A stretch of 64,000 nt of DNA from Microbacterium hydrothermale (lineage in GTDB: Bacteria; Actinomycetota; Actinomycetes; Actinomycetales; Microbacteriaceae): contig NZ_STGM01000006.1 of the NCBI RefSeq assembly GCF_004854025.1, forward strand, positions 124,001 to 188,000. The letters run 5' to 3'. Shown piece after piece: positions 9,162-17,395 of this stretch. Every line of letters begins with the position of its first letter. The first letter of the stretch is position 1. Position numbers and translations under genes: made by a program. The notes below the pieces were generated by a model. It did no database searches, was not told the origin of the DNA, and was given only the letters and a program-made list of their open reading frames with translations.

Positions 9162-9196
9162 CGATACATCACCGTATCGGATACATCAATGTATCG
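9162..9196. promoter_or_regulatory. Two adjacent TetR-type operators
   Basis: CGATAC-N6-GTATCG at 9162-9179 is followed directly by GATACATCAATGTATC at 9180-9195, a 7-2-7 perfect dyad. Centres are 17 bp apart, as expected for two dimers side by side. They lie between the MMPL gene and the divergent TetR gene and probably control both. Confidence 0.75.
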
Positions 9197-9251
9197 TAGT
9201 CGGAGCGGGCGAGGTCGAACCTGGATTTCGCCCCAGAAAGAGAGGCAGCGG

Positions 9252-9878
9252 ATGAGCGATTCCGCCCCCGCGACGACGCGCCGTCGCGAGAACACGCGCA
9301 CCCGTCTCATGGATGCCGCCGCCGAGATGTTCGCCGAGATCGGCATCGAGGCCTCGTCGGTCGAGGCCATCTGCGAGCGCGCCGGATTCACACGCGGCGC
9401 CTTCTACTCCAACTTCGCCTCCAAGGAGGAGCTCTTCCTCGCACTGTGCGCGCGATCCGCCGAGGTGACCGTCGCGATGGTGCGCGAACGCGTCACCTCG
9501 ATCGAGGATCGCGGCCTGGATGCCACGGGCGAGGTCCTCCAGCTCGTGCAGGAGGTGCTCGAGGTCGCCGGCGACGACCGGCTCGACGTGCTGCTCGCCG
9601 CAGAGATCCGCGTGCAGGCGCTGCGCAGCCCGGAGTTCGCGGAGGCGTATCTCGCGCTGAACCGTGCGTTGAGCGTCAGCGTGACGCAGCTGGTGCGCGA
9701 CATCGCCCACGCGCGCGGGCTCTCGCTGCGCGTTCCGGCCGAGATGGCGACCGAACTGCTGCTGTCCGGGTGGGTGACGACCGCCGAGACGGCGCTCATG
9801 ACGCGTCAGAACGCGACGGACACCCGCGCCGCGCTCGGCGAGCGCCTCGAGCAGCTCGTGCGGCTCATCCTCGAGTGA
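9252..9878 (+). CDS. TetR/AcrR-family transcriptional regulator
   Basis: 208-aa one-component repressor. The N-terminal helix-turn-helix (about residues 12-58) is clear: TRTRLMDAAAEMFAEIG, then SSVEAICERAGFTRGAFYSNF and SKEELF, the family signature. The rest is an all-helical ligand-binding domain. The ATG at 9252 follows AGAAAGAGAGG; an in-frame ATG at 9189 lies inside the operator and is rejected. It very likely represses the divergent MMPL-YhgE export operon and itself, with the exported compound or a related molecule as inducer. Its last 14 bp overlap the convergent menC gene. Confidence 0.92.
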   Translation: MSDSAPATTRRRENTRTRLMDAAAEMFAEIGIEASSVEAICERAGFTRGAFYSNFASKEELFLALCARSAEVTVAMVRERVTSIEDRGLDATGEVLQLVQEVLEVAGDDRLDVLLAAEIRVQALRSPEFAEAYLALNRALSVSVTQLVRDIAHARGLSLRVPAEMATELLLSGWVTTAETALMTRQNATDTRAALGERLEQLVRLILE

Positions 9879-10860
9879 GCACCCCGTAGCACCGGCTCAG
9901 GCGCGCGATCCACCAGTCGCGTCGTTCCTCGTCGGCGGCGACGCGGTCGAGGTCGGCGCCGGAGGGGCGCGGACGCTCCAGGCTCAGCATCCCGTCCCGG
10001 GCGACGAGGGGGGATGCCACGACGTCGGCGGTGAACAGCGACGCGGTACCCAGACCGCAGTCGTAGGGCAGCTCCGGCAGCGACGCCGCGAGAGCCGCCC
10101 CCATCGACAGGCCGATCGAGGTGTCGAGCGCGCTCGAGACGACCACCGGGAGCCCCGCCTGCCGCACGATCTCGCGCGCCGCGTGGAGGCCGCCGAGGGG
10201 CTGCGCCTTGATCACGAGCAGATCGGCGGCCCCGCTGCGCGCGACCCGCAGGGGATCGGCCGCCTTGCGGACGCTCTCGTCGGCGGCGATCGGGATGTCG
10301 AGGTAGGCGATGCGCTCCCGCAGCTGCGCGAGCTCGTCGACCTCGGTGCACGGCTGCTCGACGTACTCCAGGTCGAACTCGGCGAGGGCGTGCACCGCTC
10401 TCTCGGCCTCGTCGACGTTCCACGCGGCGTTGGCGTCGATGCGCACGCGCCCCTCGGGGCCCATGCTCTCGCGCACCGCCCGCACCCGCGCGACGTCGTC
10501 AGCGAGGGTCTGACCGGCCTCGCCGACCTTCACCTTGACCGTTCGGCATCCGTCGTAGCGCTCCAGGATGCCGCGCACCTGGCCCGCGGGCACCGCCGGC
10601 ATCGTGGCGTTGACGCCGATGCGGTCGCGGACCGGGAGGGGAGAGGGGGACCACCCGTAATCGAGGGCGGCGCCGAGCCAGGTCGCCGCCTCGTCGTCGC
10701 CGTACTCGACGAACGGGGAGAACTCCGTCCACCCCTCCGGCCCCTCGAAGACGACCGCCTCGCGGACATGGATGCCGCGGAAGCGGGCAGCCAAGGGGAG
10801 CGAGACGACGCGCGCGGTGGCGAGGACGTCGGCGAGCGTGGGGAGGGCGACGGTGCTCAT
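9865..10860 (-). CDS. menC: o-Succinylbenzoate synthase MenC
   Basis: 331-aa enolase-superfamily enzyme that dehydrates SHCHC to o-succinylbenzoate in menaquinone synthesis. Visible are the catalytic Lys in VKVKVGE (about residue 115), the metal ligands in RIDANAAW, VEQPC and AADES, and the second catalytic Lys in LVIKAQPLGG (about residue 220). Actinobacterial MenC proteins are of this length. It is transcribed opposite to the menB-E-A genes and separated from them by the small-protein/oxidoreductase/RCC1 block. Its 3' end overlaps the TetR gene by 14 bp, so no terminator fits between them. Confidence 0.93.
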   Translation of the reverse strand: MSTVALPTLADVLATARVVSLPLAARFRGIHVREAVVFEGPEGWTEFSPFVEYGDDEAATWLGAALDYGWSPSPLPVRDRIGVNATMPAVPAGQVRGILERYDGCRTVKVKVGEAGQTLADDVARVRAVRESMGPEGRVRIDANAAWNVDEAERAVHALAEFDLEYVEQPCTEVDELAQLRERIAYLDIPIAADESVRKAADPLRVARSGAADLLVIKAQPLGGLHAAREIVRQAGLPVVVSSALDTSIGLSMGAALAASLPELPYDCGLGTASLFTADVVASPLVARDGMLSLERPRPSGADLDRVAADEERRDWWIARLSRCYGVLTRG

Positions 10861-10876
10861 GCCCTCATCATGGCGC

Positions 10877-11059
10877 TCAGCGGTGATTCGGGGCCGGTGG
10901 CCCGCCGGGGAGGAATTTCTGCCGCTCGTCGCTGTATGACGACGACAGATCCCGCTGGTGGTCGAGGGACTCCATCGCCCCCTCGAACTCCGCTCGCGTG
11001 CGGCGCGGGCCGAACAGGTAATCCCGCAGTCGCGAGAGCTTCGACATCTTCTTCGTCAT
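10877..11059 (-). CDS. Small MTKK protein, paralogue 1 (60 aa, unknown)
   Basis: A basic, soluble 60-aa protein beginning MTKKMSKLSRLRDYLFG and ending in a Pro-rich tail. I do not recognise a domain. It is clearly related to the 59-aa protein encoded at 13567: both share MTKK-S, an R-R-Y-G region, A-S-L-HQ and a Tyr before a variable tail. The start is supported by GGAG 5-6 nt upstream, and the sequence around start and promoter is also conserved between the two loci. It stands divergent to the F420-type oxidoreductase gene, 17 bp from the menC start. Possible roles are a regulatory or phage/defence-related small protein, but nothing seen decides this. Confidence 0.7.
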   Translation of the reverse strand: MTKKMSKLSRLRDYLFGPRRTRAEFEGAMESLDHQRDLSSSYSDERQKFLPGGPPAPNHR

Positions 11060-11085
11060 GATGACTCCGATCGTCTGGCCTCTCC

Positions 11086-11114
11086 ACGCTACGTGGCCGC
11101 GAGCGTGCCGTCCA
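11086..11114 (-). promoter_or_regulatory. Promoter of MTKK paralogue 1
   Basis: On the minus strand TGGACG (-35, 11114-11109), a 17-bp spacer and TAGCGT (-10, 11091-11086) precede a leader of about 25 nt with GGAG. The same boxes occur before paralogue 2. Confidence 0.5.
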
Positions 11115-11140
11115 CCCGTCCCGCCGTCCGGGCACGGGCA

Positions 11141-11146
11141 TAGGCT
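11141..11146 (+). promoter_or_regulatory. -10 box of a leaderless gene
   Basis: TAGGCT is followed by 6 nt and then the ATG of the oxidoreductase gene, so transcription is expected to begin at or next to the start codon. No ribosome-binding site is present. Confidence 0.55.
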
Positions 11147-11152
11147 GACGCC

Positions 11153-11950
11153 ATGCTCTTCGACACTCCGGTGCGGCTCGGCGTCCAGATCCAGCCGCAG
11201 CACGTGCAGTACTCCGACATCCGCGACGCCGTCCTCCGTCTCGAGGAGATGGGCGTCGACGTCCTGTTCAACTGGGACCACTTCTTCCCGCTCTACGGCG
11301 ACCCCGACGGGGAGCACTTCGAGGCGTGGACCATGCTGGCCGCCTGGGCCGAGCAGACCGAGCGGGTCGAGTTCGGCGCCCTCGTCAACTGCAACAGCTA
11401 CCGCAACGCCGACCTGCAGGCCGACATGGCGCGCACCGTCGACCACATCAGCAAGAAGGGCGGCGACGCCGGTCGCTTCATCTTCGGCACCGGTTCGGGC
11501 TGGTTCCAGCGCGACTACGACGAGTACGGCTACGAGTTCGGCACCGCGGGCTCGCGGCTGAACGCCCTCGCGACCGACCTCGATCGCATCGCCGCGCGCT
11601 GGTCGAAGCTCAACCCCGCCCCCACCCGCGAGATCCCCGTCATGATCGGCGGCAAGGGCGAGCAGAAGACGTTGCGCATGGTCGCCCGTCACGCCCACAT
11701 CTGGCACAGCTTCGTCGCGCCCGACGAACTGCCGCACAAGTTCGACGTCATCCGGACGTGGGCCGAGACCGAGCAGCGCGACCTGTCCGACCTCGTCGTC
11801 TCGAACGAGCTCAAGGACCGCGACGAGGACGTCGCGGACGCGCTGTTCGACGCCGGCACCCGCCTGTTCACGCTCGGTTTCTCGGGCCCCGAGTGGGACT
11901 ACTCGCTCGTCGAGCGCTGGCTGCGCTGGCGCGACGCCAAGAACGCCTGA
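11153..11950 (+). CDS. LLM-class F420-dependent oxidoreductase
   Basis: 265-aa luciferase-like (LLM) flavin/F420 oxidoreductase. The TIM-barrel start (VRLGVQIQPQHVQYSDIRDAV, then VDVLFNWDHFFPLYGDP) and the later GTGSGWFQRDYDEYGYEF and IPVMIGGKGEQKTLRMVARHA segments are typical of the F420-binding group. The substrate cannot be read from the sequence. The gene is leaderless and divergent to the small MTKK gene. It and the following RCC1 gene form a block that separates menC from the rest of the menaquinone genes. Confidence 0.9.
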   Translation: MLFDTPVRLGVQIQPQHVQYSDIRDAVLRLEEMGVDVLFNWDHFFPLYGDPDGEHFEAWTMLAAWAEQTERVEFGALVNCNSYRNADLQADMARTVDHISKKGGDAGRFIFGTGSGWFQRDYDEYGYEFGTAGSRLNALATDLDRIAARWSKLNPAPTREIPVMIGGKGEQKTLRMVARHAHIWHSFVAPDELPHKFDVIRTWAETEQRDLSDLVVSNELKDRDEDVADALFDAGTRLFTLGFSGPEWDYSLVERWLRWRDAKNA

Positions 11951-12097
11951 CGCGAGTCGCCCGCGCGTCGAGCATGTATGCGCGCGAATCCGGATGAAAG
12001 AAGGCGCACAAAGGGTGAATTGAGGGCCCTCGGCTCGAGTGGCGGTCTCCTCTTCGAAGCAGGGTGGAGAACAACGTCGTCGACTCTGGAGCTGATC

Positions 12098-13552
12098 ATG
12101 CCGAATGCACTCGATACCCATTCCGCCCCGGTCCTTTCTCGTCGTGCACTCATCGGTACTGCTGCATGGTCGGTGCCCGTCGTGGCGGTTTCCGCGGCTG
12201 TGCCCGCCCATGCCGCGACCTCGACGGTGCCCCTCGTCTCGGTGACGTCCCCCGACAACACGGTCCCGGCCTCGGGTGGCACGCGCATCACGACGACAGT
12301 GCGGACAGCCCAAGGGCAGCCCCGCGCCGGTCAGGCGGTATCGCTCACCGGCCCGACCGGTTCGACGATCGCCGCCCCCAACGGCACCACAGACGGAGCC
12401 GGACAGTACGCGACAGACTTCGATCTGCACGACAACTGGGCTTATCCGGGCAGCACCGCCACCATCACCGCGCTGTCCGGTGGCGACTCGGGCTTCGGGG
12501 CCTTCACGGTGGTGGGGGCGAACCTGGTGCAGTGCACGACGAGCAACGGCTCTTTCTCACAGAGCCAGATGCCCCTCAACTTCCCCTCGCCCGTGGTCCA
12601 GTACGCGTCGGCACTGACGTGGCATTTCGCGATCCTCGCCGACGGCAGCCTGTGGGCCCGTGACCGTCGCACCGGCGGCGCGTTCACCCGGCAGACCGGG
12701 GTCTCCGACGTGGTGTCGCTTGCGGCCTGCACGAATTTCAACGGCACGTACTGGGTTCTGCGCCGAGACGGGACCGTCTGGGCGTGGGGCGGCAACACGC
12801 ACGGGCAGTTGGGCGACGGGACCACCAACGACCGCTGGACGCCCGCCCCGGTCCCCGGGCTGACAGACGTGGTGAAGATCTCTGCGACGACCTTCTGCCT
12901 GTTCGCGCTCAAGAGCGACGGCACGTCGTGGGCGCTCGGGGGGAACTTCATCGCCGGCCGCGCGGGAGTCGGCTCGACGGTCGACACCATCCCCGTCACC
13001 CAGCAGGCGAACGGTACGGACGTGGTCGATATCGTCGGGCGCCCCTCCCTCGGGGGGATGTTCCTGAAGGCCGACGGAACGGTCTGGATGTGGGGCAGTA
13101 GCGTGCGCGGGTACAGCGGTATGGGATCGACCAGCCAGACGGCACAGACGTCGCCCGTGCAGGTTCCCGGGTTGTCCGACATCGCCTCGATCACGATCGG
13201 GATGGGCGCGGTGGATTGGAACAGCGCGACGATGTTCGTCCTCGACAAGAACGGAAACGCGTGGGGCTGGGGTGACAACTACACGGGCGTCCTCGGCGCG
13301 AACTTCTCGGGGGACCGTGCGCTGAGTCCCGTTCCTCTCGCGGGATTGTCGGGGGCGACGCAGCTCGCCGTCAACAACGGTATGGCGTTCGCACTCATGC
13401 CGGACGGGACCGTCAAGGGATGGGGCAATGGGCTCAGGACGCCGACATCGGTCGCAACCCCACGCCCCGTCACGTCTTTGCAGCAGGTCTGCAACGCCTC
13501 CGCGTATGACACGACGCTGAGCTACATCTCCGGACCGGCCGCGGGCTCCTGA
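12098..13552 (+). CDS. Tat-exported RCC1-repeat beta-propeller protein
   Basis: 484-aa predicted exported protein. The start ATG follows GGAG at 6 nt. Residues 1-40 form a twin-arginine signal (LSRRALIGTAAW, hydrophobic core, cleavage near AHA-AT). Residues about 45-145 look like an Ig-like/invasin-type domain (SVTSPDNTVPASGG, AGQAVSLTGPTGS). The remainder holds RCC1-type blades with the G-x-V-W-x-W-G motif: GTVWAWGGNTHGQLGDGT, GTVWMWGSSVRGYSG, GNAWGWGDNYTGVLG, GTVKGWGNG. Two Cys pairs are possible. It has no cell-wall anchor, so it is probably secreted or loosely attached. Codon use is a little less GC-rich than in neighbours, which hints at acquisition, but this is only an impression. Confidence 0.85.
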   Translation: MPNALDTHSAPVLSRRALIGTAAWSVPVVAVSAAVPAHAATSTVPLVSVTSPDNTVPASGGTRITTTVRTAQGQPRAGQAVSLTGPTGSTIAAPNGTTDGAGQYATDFDLHDNWAYPGSTATITALSGGDSGFGAFTVVGANLVQCTTSNGSFSQSQMPLNFPSPVVQYASALTWHFAILADGSLWARDRRTGGAFTRQTGVSDVVSLAACTNFNGTYWVLRRDGTVWAWGGNTHGQLGDGTTNDRWTPAPVPGLTDVVKISATTFCLFALKSDGTSWALGGNFIAGRAGVGSTVDTIPVTQQANGTDVVDIVGRPSLGGMFLKADGTVWMWGSSVRGYSGMGSTSQTAQTSPVQVPGLSDIASITIGMGAVDWNSATMFVLDKNGNAWGWGDNYTGVLGANFSGDRALSPVPLAGLSGATQLAVNNGMAFALMPDGTVKGWGNGLRTPTSVATPRPVTSLQQVCNASAYDTTLSYISGPAAGS

Positions 13553-13566
13553 AAGGGAAGAGGCGG

Positions 13567-13746
13567 CTACGGCTTGAACTGCGCTCCGCCGGACGTGCCC
13601 GTCCAGTTTCTCGCGGCTTCACCGGCGTAGTACGCGGACTCGCTCTGATGGTTCAGCGAGCGGCGGGCGTCCTCGGACGCATCGTGCGGGGGTGCGCCCA
13701 GGAAGTACTCCCGGATGCGGCCAAAAATCGACACCTTCTTCGTCAT
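13567..13746 (-). CDS. Small MTKK protein, paralogue 2 (59 aa, unknown)
   Basis: 59-aa protein starting MTKKVSIFGRIREYFLGA, with RRSLNHQSESAYYAGEAAR in the middle and a short tail. It is a paralogue of the protein at 10877. GGAG stands 5-6 nt before the ATG. The gene is divergent to menB, as paralogue 1 is to the oxidoreductase gene, and converges on the RCC1 gene with 14 bp between their stops. Function unknown. Confidence 0.7.
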   Translation of the reverse strand: MTKKVSIFGRIREYFLGAPPHDASEDARRSLNHQSESAYYAGEAARNWTGTSGGAQFKP

Positions 13747-13771
13747 GATGGCTCCGATCGTCGGGGTGCCC

Positions 13772-13801
13772 ACGCTACGACGCCCGCCCGGAGGGTGTCC
13801 A
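13772..13801 (-). promoter_or_regulatory. Promoter of MTKK paralogue 2
   Basis: Minus-strand TGGACA (13801-13796), an 18-bp spacer and TAGCGT (13777-13772). The -10 region and the leader (GATCGGAG before ATCATG) are nearly identical to those of paralogue 1. Confidence 0.55.
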
Positions 13802-13839
13802 GTGCGCCTCGTTCCCGTCCGTCGCCGAGCGGCCGCGCG

Positions 13840-13845
13840 TAGGCT
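13840..13845 (+). promoter_or_regulatory. -10 box of leaderless menB
   Basis: TAGGCT, then 6 nt, then the GTG start of menB. No ribosome-binding site is seen, so the mRNA is probably leaderless. Confidence 0.55.
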
Positions 13846-13851
13846 GAAACC

Positions 13852-14754
13852 GTGACCGTCTCCGAGCTCTTCGACCCCGCGGAATGGACCCTGGCGCCCG
13901 GCGCCGAGGACTACACCGACATCACCGCCCACGTCACCCACGACGGTCGCGTCGCGCGCATCGCGTTCGACCGCCCCGAGGTGCGCAACGCGTTCCGCCC
14001 GCACACCGTCGACGAGCTGTACCGCGCCCTCGACATCGCGCGGCAGGACCACCGCATCGGCGTCGTGCTGCTGACCGGCAACGGACCCAGCCCGAAGGAC
14101 GGCGGCTGGGCGTTCTGCTCGGGCGGCGACCAGCGCATCCGCGGGCGCGACGGCTACAAGTACTCTCATGAAGAGCACGTCGTTCACGACCCGGGCCGCG
14201 CGGGACGCCTGCACATCCTCGAGGTGCAGCGCCTGATCCGTTTCATGCCGAAGGTCGTCATCGCCGTGGTCCCCGGGTGGGCGGCCGGCGGCGGCCACTC
14301 CCTCAATGTCGTCTGCGACCTGTCGATCGCCAGTCGCGAGCACGGTCGCTTCAAGCAGACGGATGCCGACGTCGGCTCGTTCGACGCCGGCTACGGTTCC
14401 GCGTACTTCGCGCGTCAGATCGGGCAGAAGTTCGCCCGCGAGATCTTCTTCCTGGCCGAGGAGTACTCCGCCGAGCGCGCCTACGAGATGGGGGCGGTGA
14501 ACCGGGTCTTCGCGCACGCGGAGCTCGAGCGGGAGGCGCTGGCGATGGCCCGCACGATCCTCACCAAGTCGCCCACGGCGATCCGCATGCTCAAGTACGC
14601 CTTCAACGCCGTCGACGACGGGCTCGTCGGCCAGCAGCTGTTCGCCGGGGAGGCCACGCGCCTCGCCTACGGCACCGACGAGGCCGTCGAGGGCCGCGAC
14701 TCCTTCCTCGAGAAGCGCGAGCCCGACTGGTCCGACGTGCCGTGGCACTACTGA
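13852..14754 (+). CDS. menB: 1,4-Dihydroxy-2-naphthoyl-CoA synthase MenB
   Basis: 300-aa crotonase-fold enzyme that closes the ring of o-succinylbenzoyl-CoA to form DHNA-CoA. Family marks are RPEVRNAFRPHTVDEL, the CoA oxyanion-hole segment FCSGGDQRIRG (about residue 88), VPGWAAGGGHSLNVVCDLS and DVGSFDAGYGSAYFARQIG. The C-terminal YGTDEAVEGRDSFLEKREPDW is typical of MenB rather than other enoyl-CoA hydratases. It starts with GTG in a leaderless context and heads menB-menE-menA. Confidence 0.96.
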   Translation: MTVSELFDPAEWTLAPGAEDYTDITAHVTHDGRVARIAFDRPEVRNAFRPHTVDELYRALDIARQDHRIGVVLLTGNGPSPKDGGWAFCSGGDQRIRGRDGYKYSHEEHVVHDPGRAGRLHILEVQRLIRFMPKVVIAVVPGWAAGGGHSLNVVCDLSIASREHGRFKQTDADVGSFDAGYGSAYFARQIGQKFAREIFFLAEEYSAERAYEMGAVNRVFAHAELEREALAMARTILTKSPTAIRMLKYAFNAVDDGLVGQQLFAGEATRLAYGTDEAVEGRDSFLEKREPDWSDVPWHY

Positions 14755-14770
14755 GCGCCGGGGCCGCCGC

Positions 14771-15922
14771 GTGAGGCTCGAGGCGCCGGCATCCCAGGAT
14801 CCGCGCGACGTCCTGCGCGCGCTGCGCGCCGCCGTGCTCGGGGCGGGACCGGCCGTCGCGCTCGGTGCGGGCGGACGGGTCGACGAGGTGCCGTCGGGGA
14901 CCGCCGTCGTCGTGACCACCTCCGGTTCGACCGGGGTGCCGAAGTCGGTGATCCTCTCGCGCAACGCCCTCATCGCGAGCGCCTACGCGACCGCCGCCCG
15001 CATCGGCGAGGGGGCGTGGCTCCTCGCCGTTCCGGCGACGTACGTTGCGGGCGTCCAGGTGCTCGTGCGCGCCCTGCTCGCCGATCGCGAGCCGGCCGTG
15101 GTCGCGGGGCCCTTCCGCCCCGAGCCGTTCGCCGCGGCTGCTCTCGGCATGGCCTCGCACGAGAACGGTGCGCGCGTCCCGACGTACACCTCGCTCGTCC
15201 CGGCGCAGTTGCAGCGACTCCTGGATGCCGCCGAGACCGACGCCACCGTGACCGATGCGCTGCGGTCGTTCGAGGCGATCCTCATCGGCGGGCAGGCCCT
15301 CGCCCCCGCGGTCGCGGAGCGAGCGCACGCCCTGGGAGCGCGGATCGTCCGCACCTACGGATCGAGCGAGACGAGCGGGGGATGCGTGTATGACGGCCTG
15401 CCCCTCGACGGCGTCGACGTCACCATCGTCGACGGCGAGGTGCGACTGTCGGGACCGATGCTCGCCGAGGGCTACCTCGGCGACCCCGAGCGCACGGCAT
15501 CCGTCTTCCCCACCGCCGCCGACGGAACCCGGTGGTACCGCACCGGCGACGGGGGAGAGATCGTCGAGGGCGTGCTGCGGGTGACCGGGCGACTCGACAA
15601 CGTCATCGTCTCGGGCGGGGTGAACGTCTCGCTCGATCGGGTCGAGGCCGCCGTCCGTGGCGTGGCCGGCCTCGAAGAAGCGGTGGTCGTGCCCGTCCCG
15701 GATGCCGAGTGGGGCCAGGGATCCGCGGTCGTCGTGCCGGGCCTCTGGCCCGACGACGAAGGCGCCGTCCTCGAGCGGGTGCGCGCCGTGGTCGGCGCGG
15801 CGGTGGGCGCCCCCGCGCGCCCGGCGCGGGTGGTCGCCGTCGCCGAGCTCCCGACGCTGTCGTCGGGCAAGCCCGATCGCGCGGCCCTGCGCGCGGCGCT
15901 CGGGCACGACCCGCGGGCATAG
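14771..15922 (+). CDS. menE: o-Succinylbenzoate-CoA ligase MenE
   Basis: 383-aa member of the ANL adenylating superfamily; it activates o-succinylbenzoate to its CoA ester. The ATP-binding loop TTSGSTGVPKSV lies near residue 50, the A5 motif is RTYGSSETSGGCVYDG, then WYRTGDGGE with the A7 Asp, TGRLDNVIVSGG, and the A10 Lys in TLSSGKPDR. The protein is shorter than acyl-CoA synthetases because the N-terminal domain is reduced, usual for actinobacterial MenE. It starts with GTG 16 bp after menB and is followed closely by menA. Confidence 0.93.
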   Translation: MRLEAPASQDPRDVLRALRAAVLGAGPAVALGAGGRVDEVPSGTAVVVTTSGSTGVPKSVILSRNALIASAYATAARIGEGAWLLAVPATYVAGVQVLVRALLADREPAVVAGPFRPEPFAAAALGMASHENGARVPTYTSLVPAQLQRLLDAAETDATVTDALRSFEAILIGGQALAPAVAERAHALGARIVRTYGSSETSGGCVYDGLPLDGVDVTIVDGEVRLSGPMLAEGYLGDPERTASVFPTAADGTRWYRTGDGGEIVEGVLRVTGRLDNVIVSGGVNVSLDRVEAAVRGVAGLEEAVVVPVPDAEWGQGSAVVVPGLWPDDEGAVLERVRAVVGAAVGAPARPARVVAVAELPTLSSGKPDRAALRAALGHDPRA

Positions 15923-15933
15923 GATTGCCCTCC

Positions 15934-16905
15934 GTGGCAGCACCCTCTCGCAAGCGTTCGCACCCGGCCAAGAAGCGTCGACCCGGCGGCAACCCGCAGA
16001 AGGCGAAGGCGGGCGCCCCGCAGGCCGCGGCTCCGGCCACCGCGCGCGACTGGATCGCGGCGGCCCGCCTGCGCACGCTGCCCCTCGCCATCACGCCGGT
16101 GCTCATCGGCACGGGGGCGGCGACGCTCGTCGACGAGCAGCTCCATTGGGTGATCGCCCTCGCCTGCCTCGCGGTCGCCTTCGCGCTGCAGATCGGTGTC
16201 AACTACGCCAACGACTACTCCGACGGCATACGCGGCACCGACGACGTGCGCGTGGGCCCCGGACGACTGACCGGGGGCAAGAAGGCGAAGCCGCGCACCG
16301 TGCTGCTCGTCGCCCTGGCGTTCTTCGCGCTCGCCGCGGTGATCGGCCTCGCCCTGGTCATCCGCACGGGACAGTGGTGGCTCCTCGCCGTCGGCGCGGT
16401 CTGCATCGTCGCGGCGTGGTTCTACACCGGCGGCAAGCGCCCGTACGGTTACAACGCCATGGGCGAGCTGTTCGTGTTCGTGTTCTTCGGCCTGGTCGCG
16501 ACCCTCGGCACGACGTGGCTGCAGGTGCGCTCCCTGCCGCAGGAGGCGTGGTTCGGCGCGGTGGCCGCGGGGCTGCTCGCGTGCGCGGTGCTGCTGGCCA
16601 ACAACCTGCGCGACATCGACCAGGACCGCCTCGCCGGCAAGCGCACGCTGTCGGTGCTGATCGGTCGGCGCCCCACGCAGGTGCTGTTCACGCTGTTCGT
16701 TCTCATCCCCTTCGCGATCGCCGTGTTCCTCGCGTTCGTCTACCCGATCGCGTGGCTCACCCTGATCGCGCTGCTGGGCGGACTGGCCGCGATCCTCATC
16801 GTGTGGACGTACCGGACGCCGCGCGAGCTCATCACGGCCCTGCAGGTGACGAGCTTCACCTCGGTGGCCTACGGCGCGCTGCTGTTCTGGGCGTTCGCGG
16901 GCTGA
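15934..16905 (+). CDS. menA: DHNA polyprenyltransferase MenA
   Basis: 323-aa UbiA-superfamily membrane enzyme that joins the polyprenyl chain to 1,4-dihydroxy-2-naphthoate. A basic N-terminal tail (about 45 residues, rich in Lys/Arg/Ala) precedes about eight helices. The two Asp-rich Mg-diphosphate motifs are NYANDYSDGIRGTD (about residue 95) and NNLRDIDQDRLAGKRTLSV (about residue 225). The GTG start lies 8 nt after TAGGAT, which overlaps the menE stop codon, so menA may have its own leaderless promoter besides read-through. The chain donor is made by the polyprenyl synthase at 23405. Confidence 0.94.
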   Translation: MAAPSRKRSHPAKKRRPGGNPQKAKAGAPQAAAPATARDWIAAARLRTLPLAITPVLIGTGAATLVDEQLHWVIALACLAVAFALQIGVNYANDYSDGIRGTDDVRVGPGRLTGGKKAKPRTVLLVALAFFALAAVIGLALVIRTGQWWLLAVGAVCIVAAWFYTGGKRPYGYNAMGELFVFVFFGLVATLGTTWLQVRSLPQEAWFGAVAAGLLACAVLLANNLRDIDQDRLAGKRTLSVLIGRRPTQVLFTLFVLIPFAIAVFLAFVYPIAWLTLIALLGGLAAILIVWTYRTPRELITALQVTSFTSVAYGALLFWAFAG

Positions 16906-16962
16906 CGGCCCCGCTGCGCCGGCAGCGTCGCAGCGCGCGCGGATGACGCGGGAGGCCGGGCC

Positions 16963-17286
16963 TCAGCCCGCCGCGGGGCGGTGATCGCCGCTGTCGTCGG
17001 GCCGGGTGGCATCCACCACCGCGTCCTCGGCGTCGGCGTCGGCGTCGGCGCCGGAACGGCGACCCGTCGTCGCGCGCTGGGCACGACGCTCGGCGAGACC
17101 GCCCGTGACCTTCTCAAGGGGACGGCGCAGGAACAGCAGCGACAGGCTGAAGCCGATGAGCGCCGCGAAGATCGCGGCGAGCCACGGCAGCTCCCGGAAG
17201 ACAGGGAAGAGCAGAAGGATGCCGAGGGGCACGAGGAAGGCGAGCAATCGCAGCACCGTGTAGACGAGGGCCGAACGAGCACGCAT
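16963..17286 (-). CDS. DUF4229 membrane protein
   Basis: 107-aa protein with two helices in the first 55 residues (YTVLRLLAFLVPLGILLLFPV and WLAAIFAALIGFSLSLLFL), then FLRRPLEKVT and a charged tail rich in Asp-Ala. This is the DUF4229 pattern found in many actinobacteria, often close to menaquinone genes. Function unknown. It is divergent to the PLDc_N gene. The tail contains an in-frame GCGTCG-type microrepeat giving ADADADAED. Confidence 0.85.
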   Translation of the reverse strand: MRARSALVYTVLRLLAFLVPLGILLLFPVFRELPWLAAIFAALIGFSLSLLFLRRPLEKVTGGLAERRAQRATTGRRSGADADADAEDAVVDATRPDDSGDHRPAAG

Positions 17287-17395
17287 TGCTTCATTCTACG
17301 GCGGCGCCGGCGCGGCCCCTCCGCGGTCGTTCGACGGTGGGCGAAGGCTCGCGGTCTCCGGGCCCCCGTCCAGCCGCCGCACGTAGAATCAGTCC

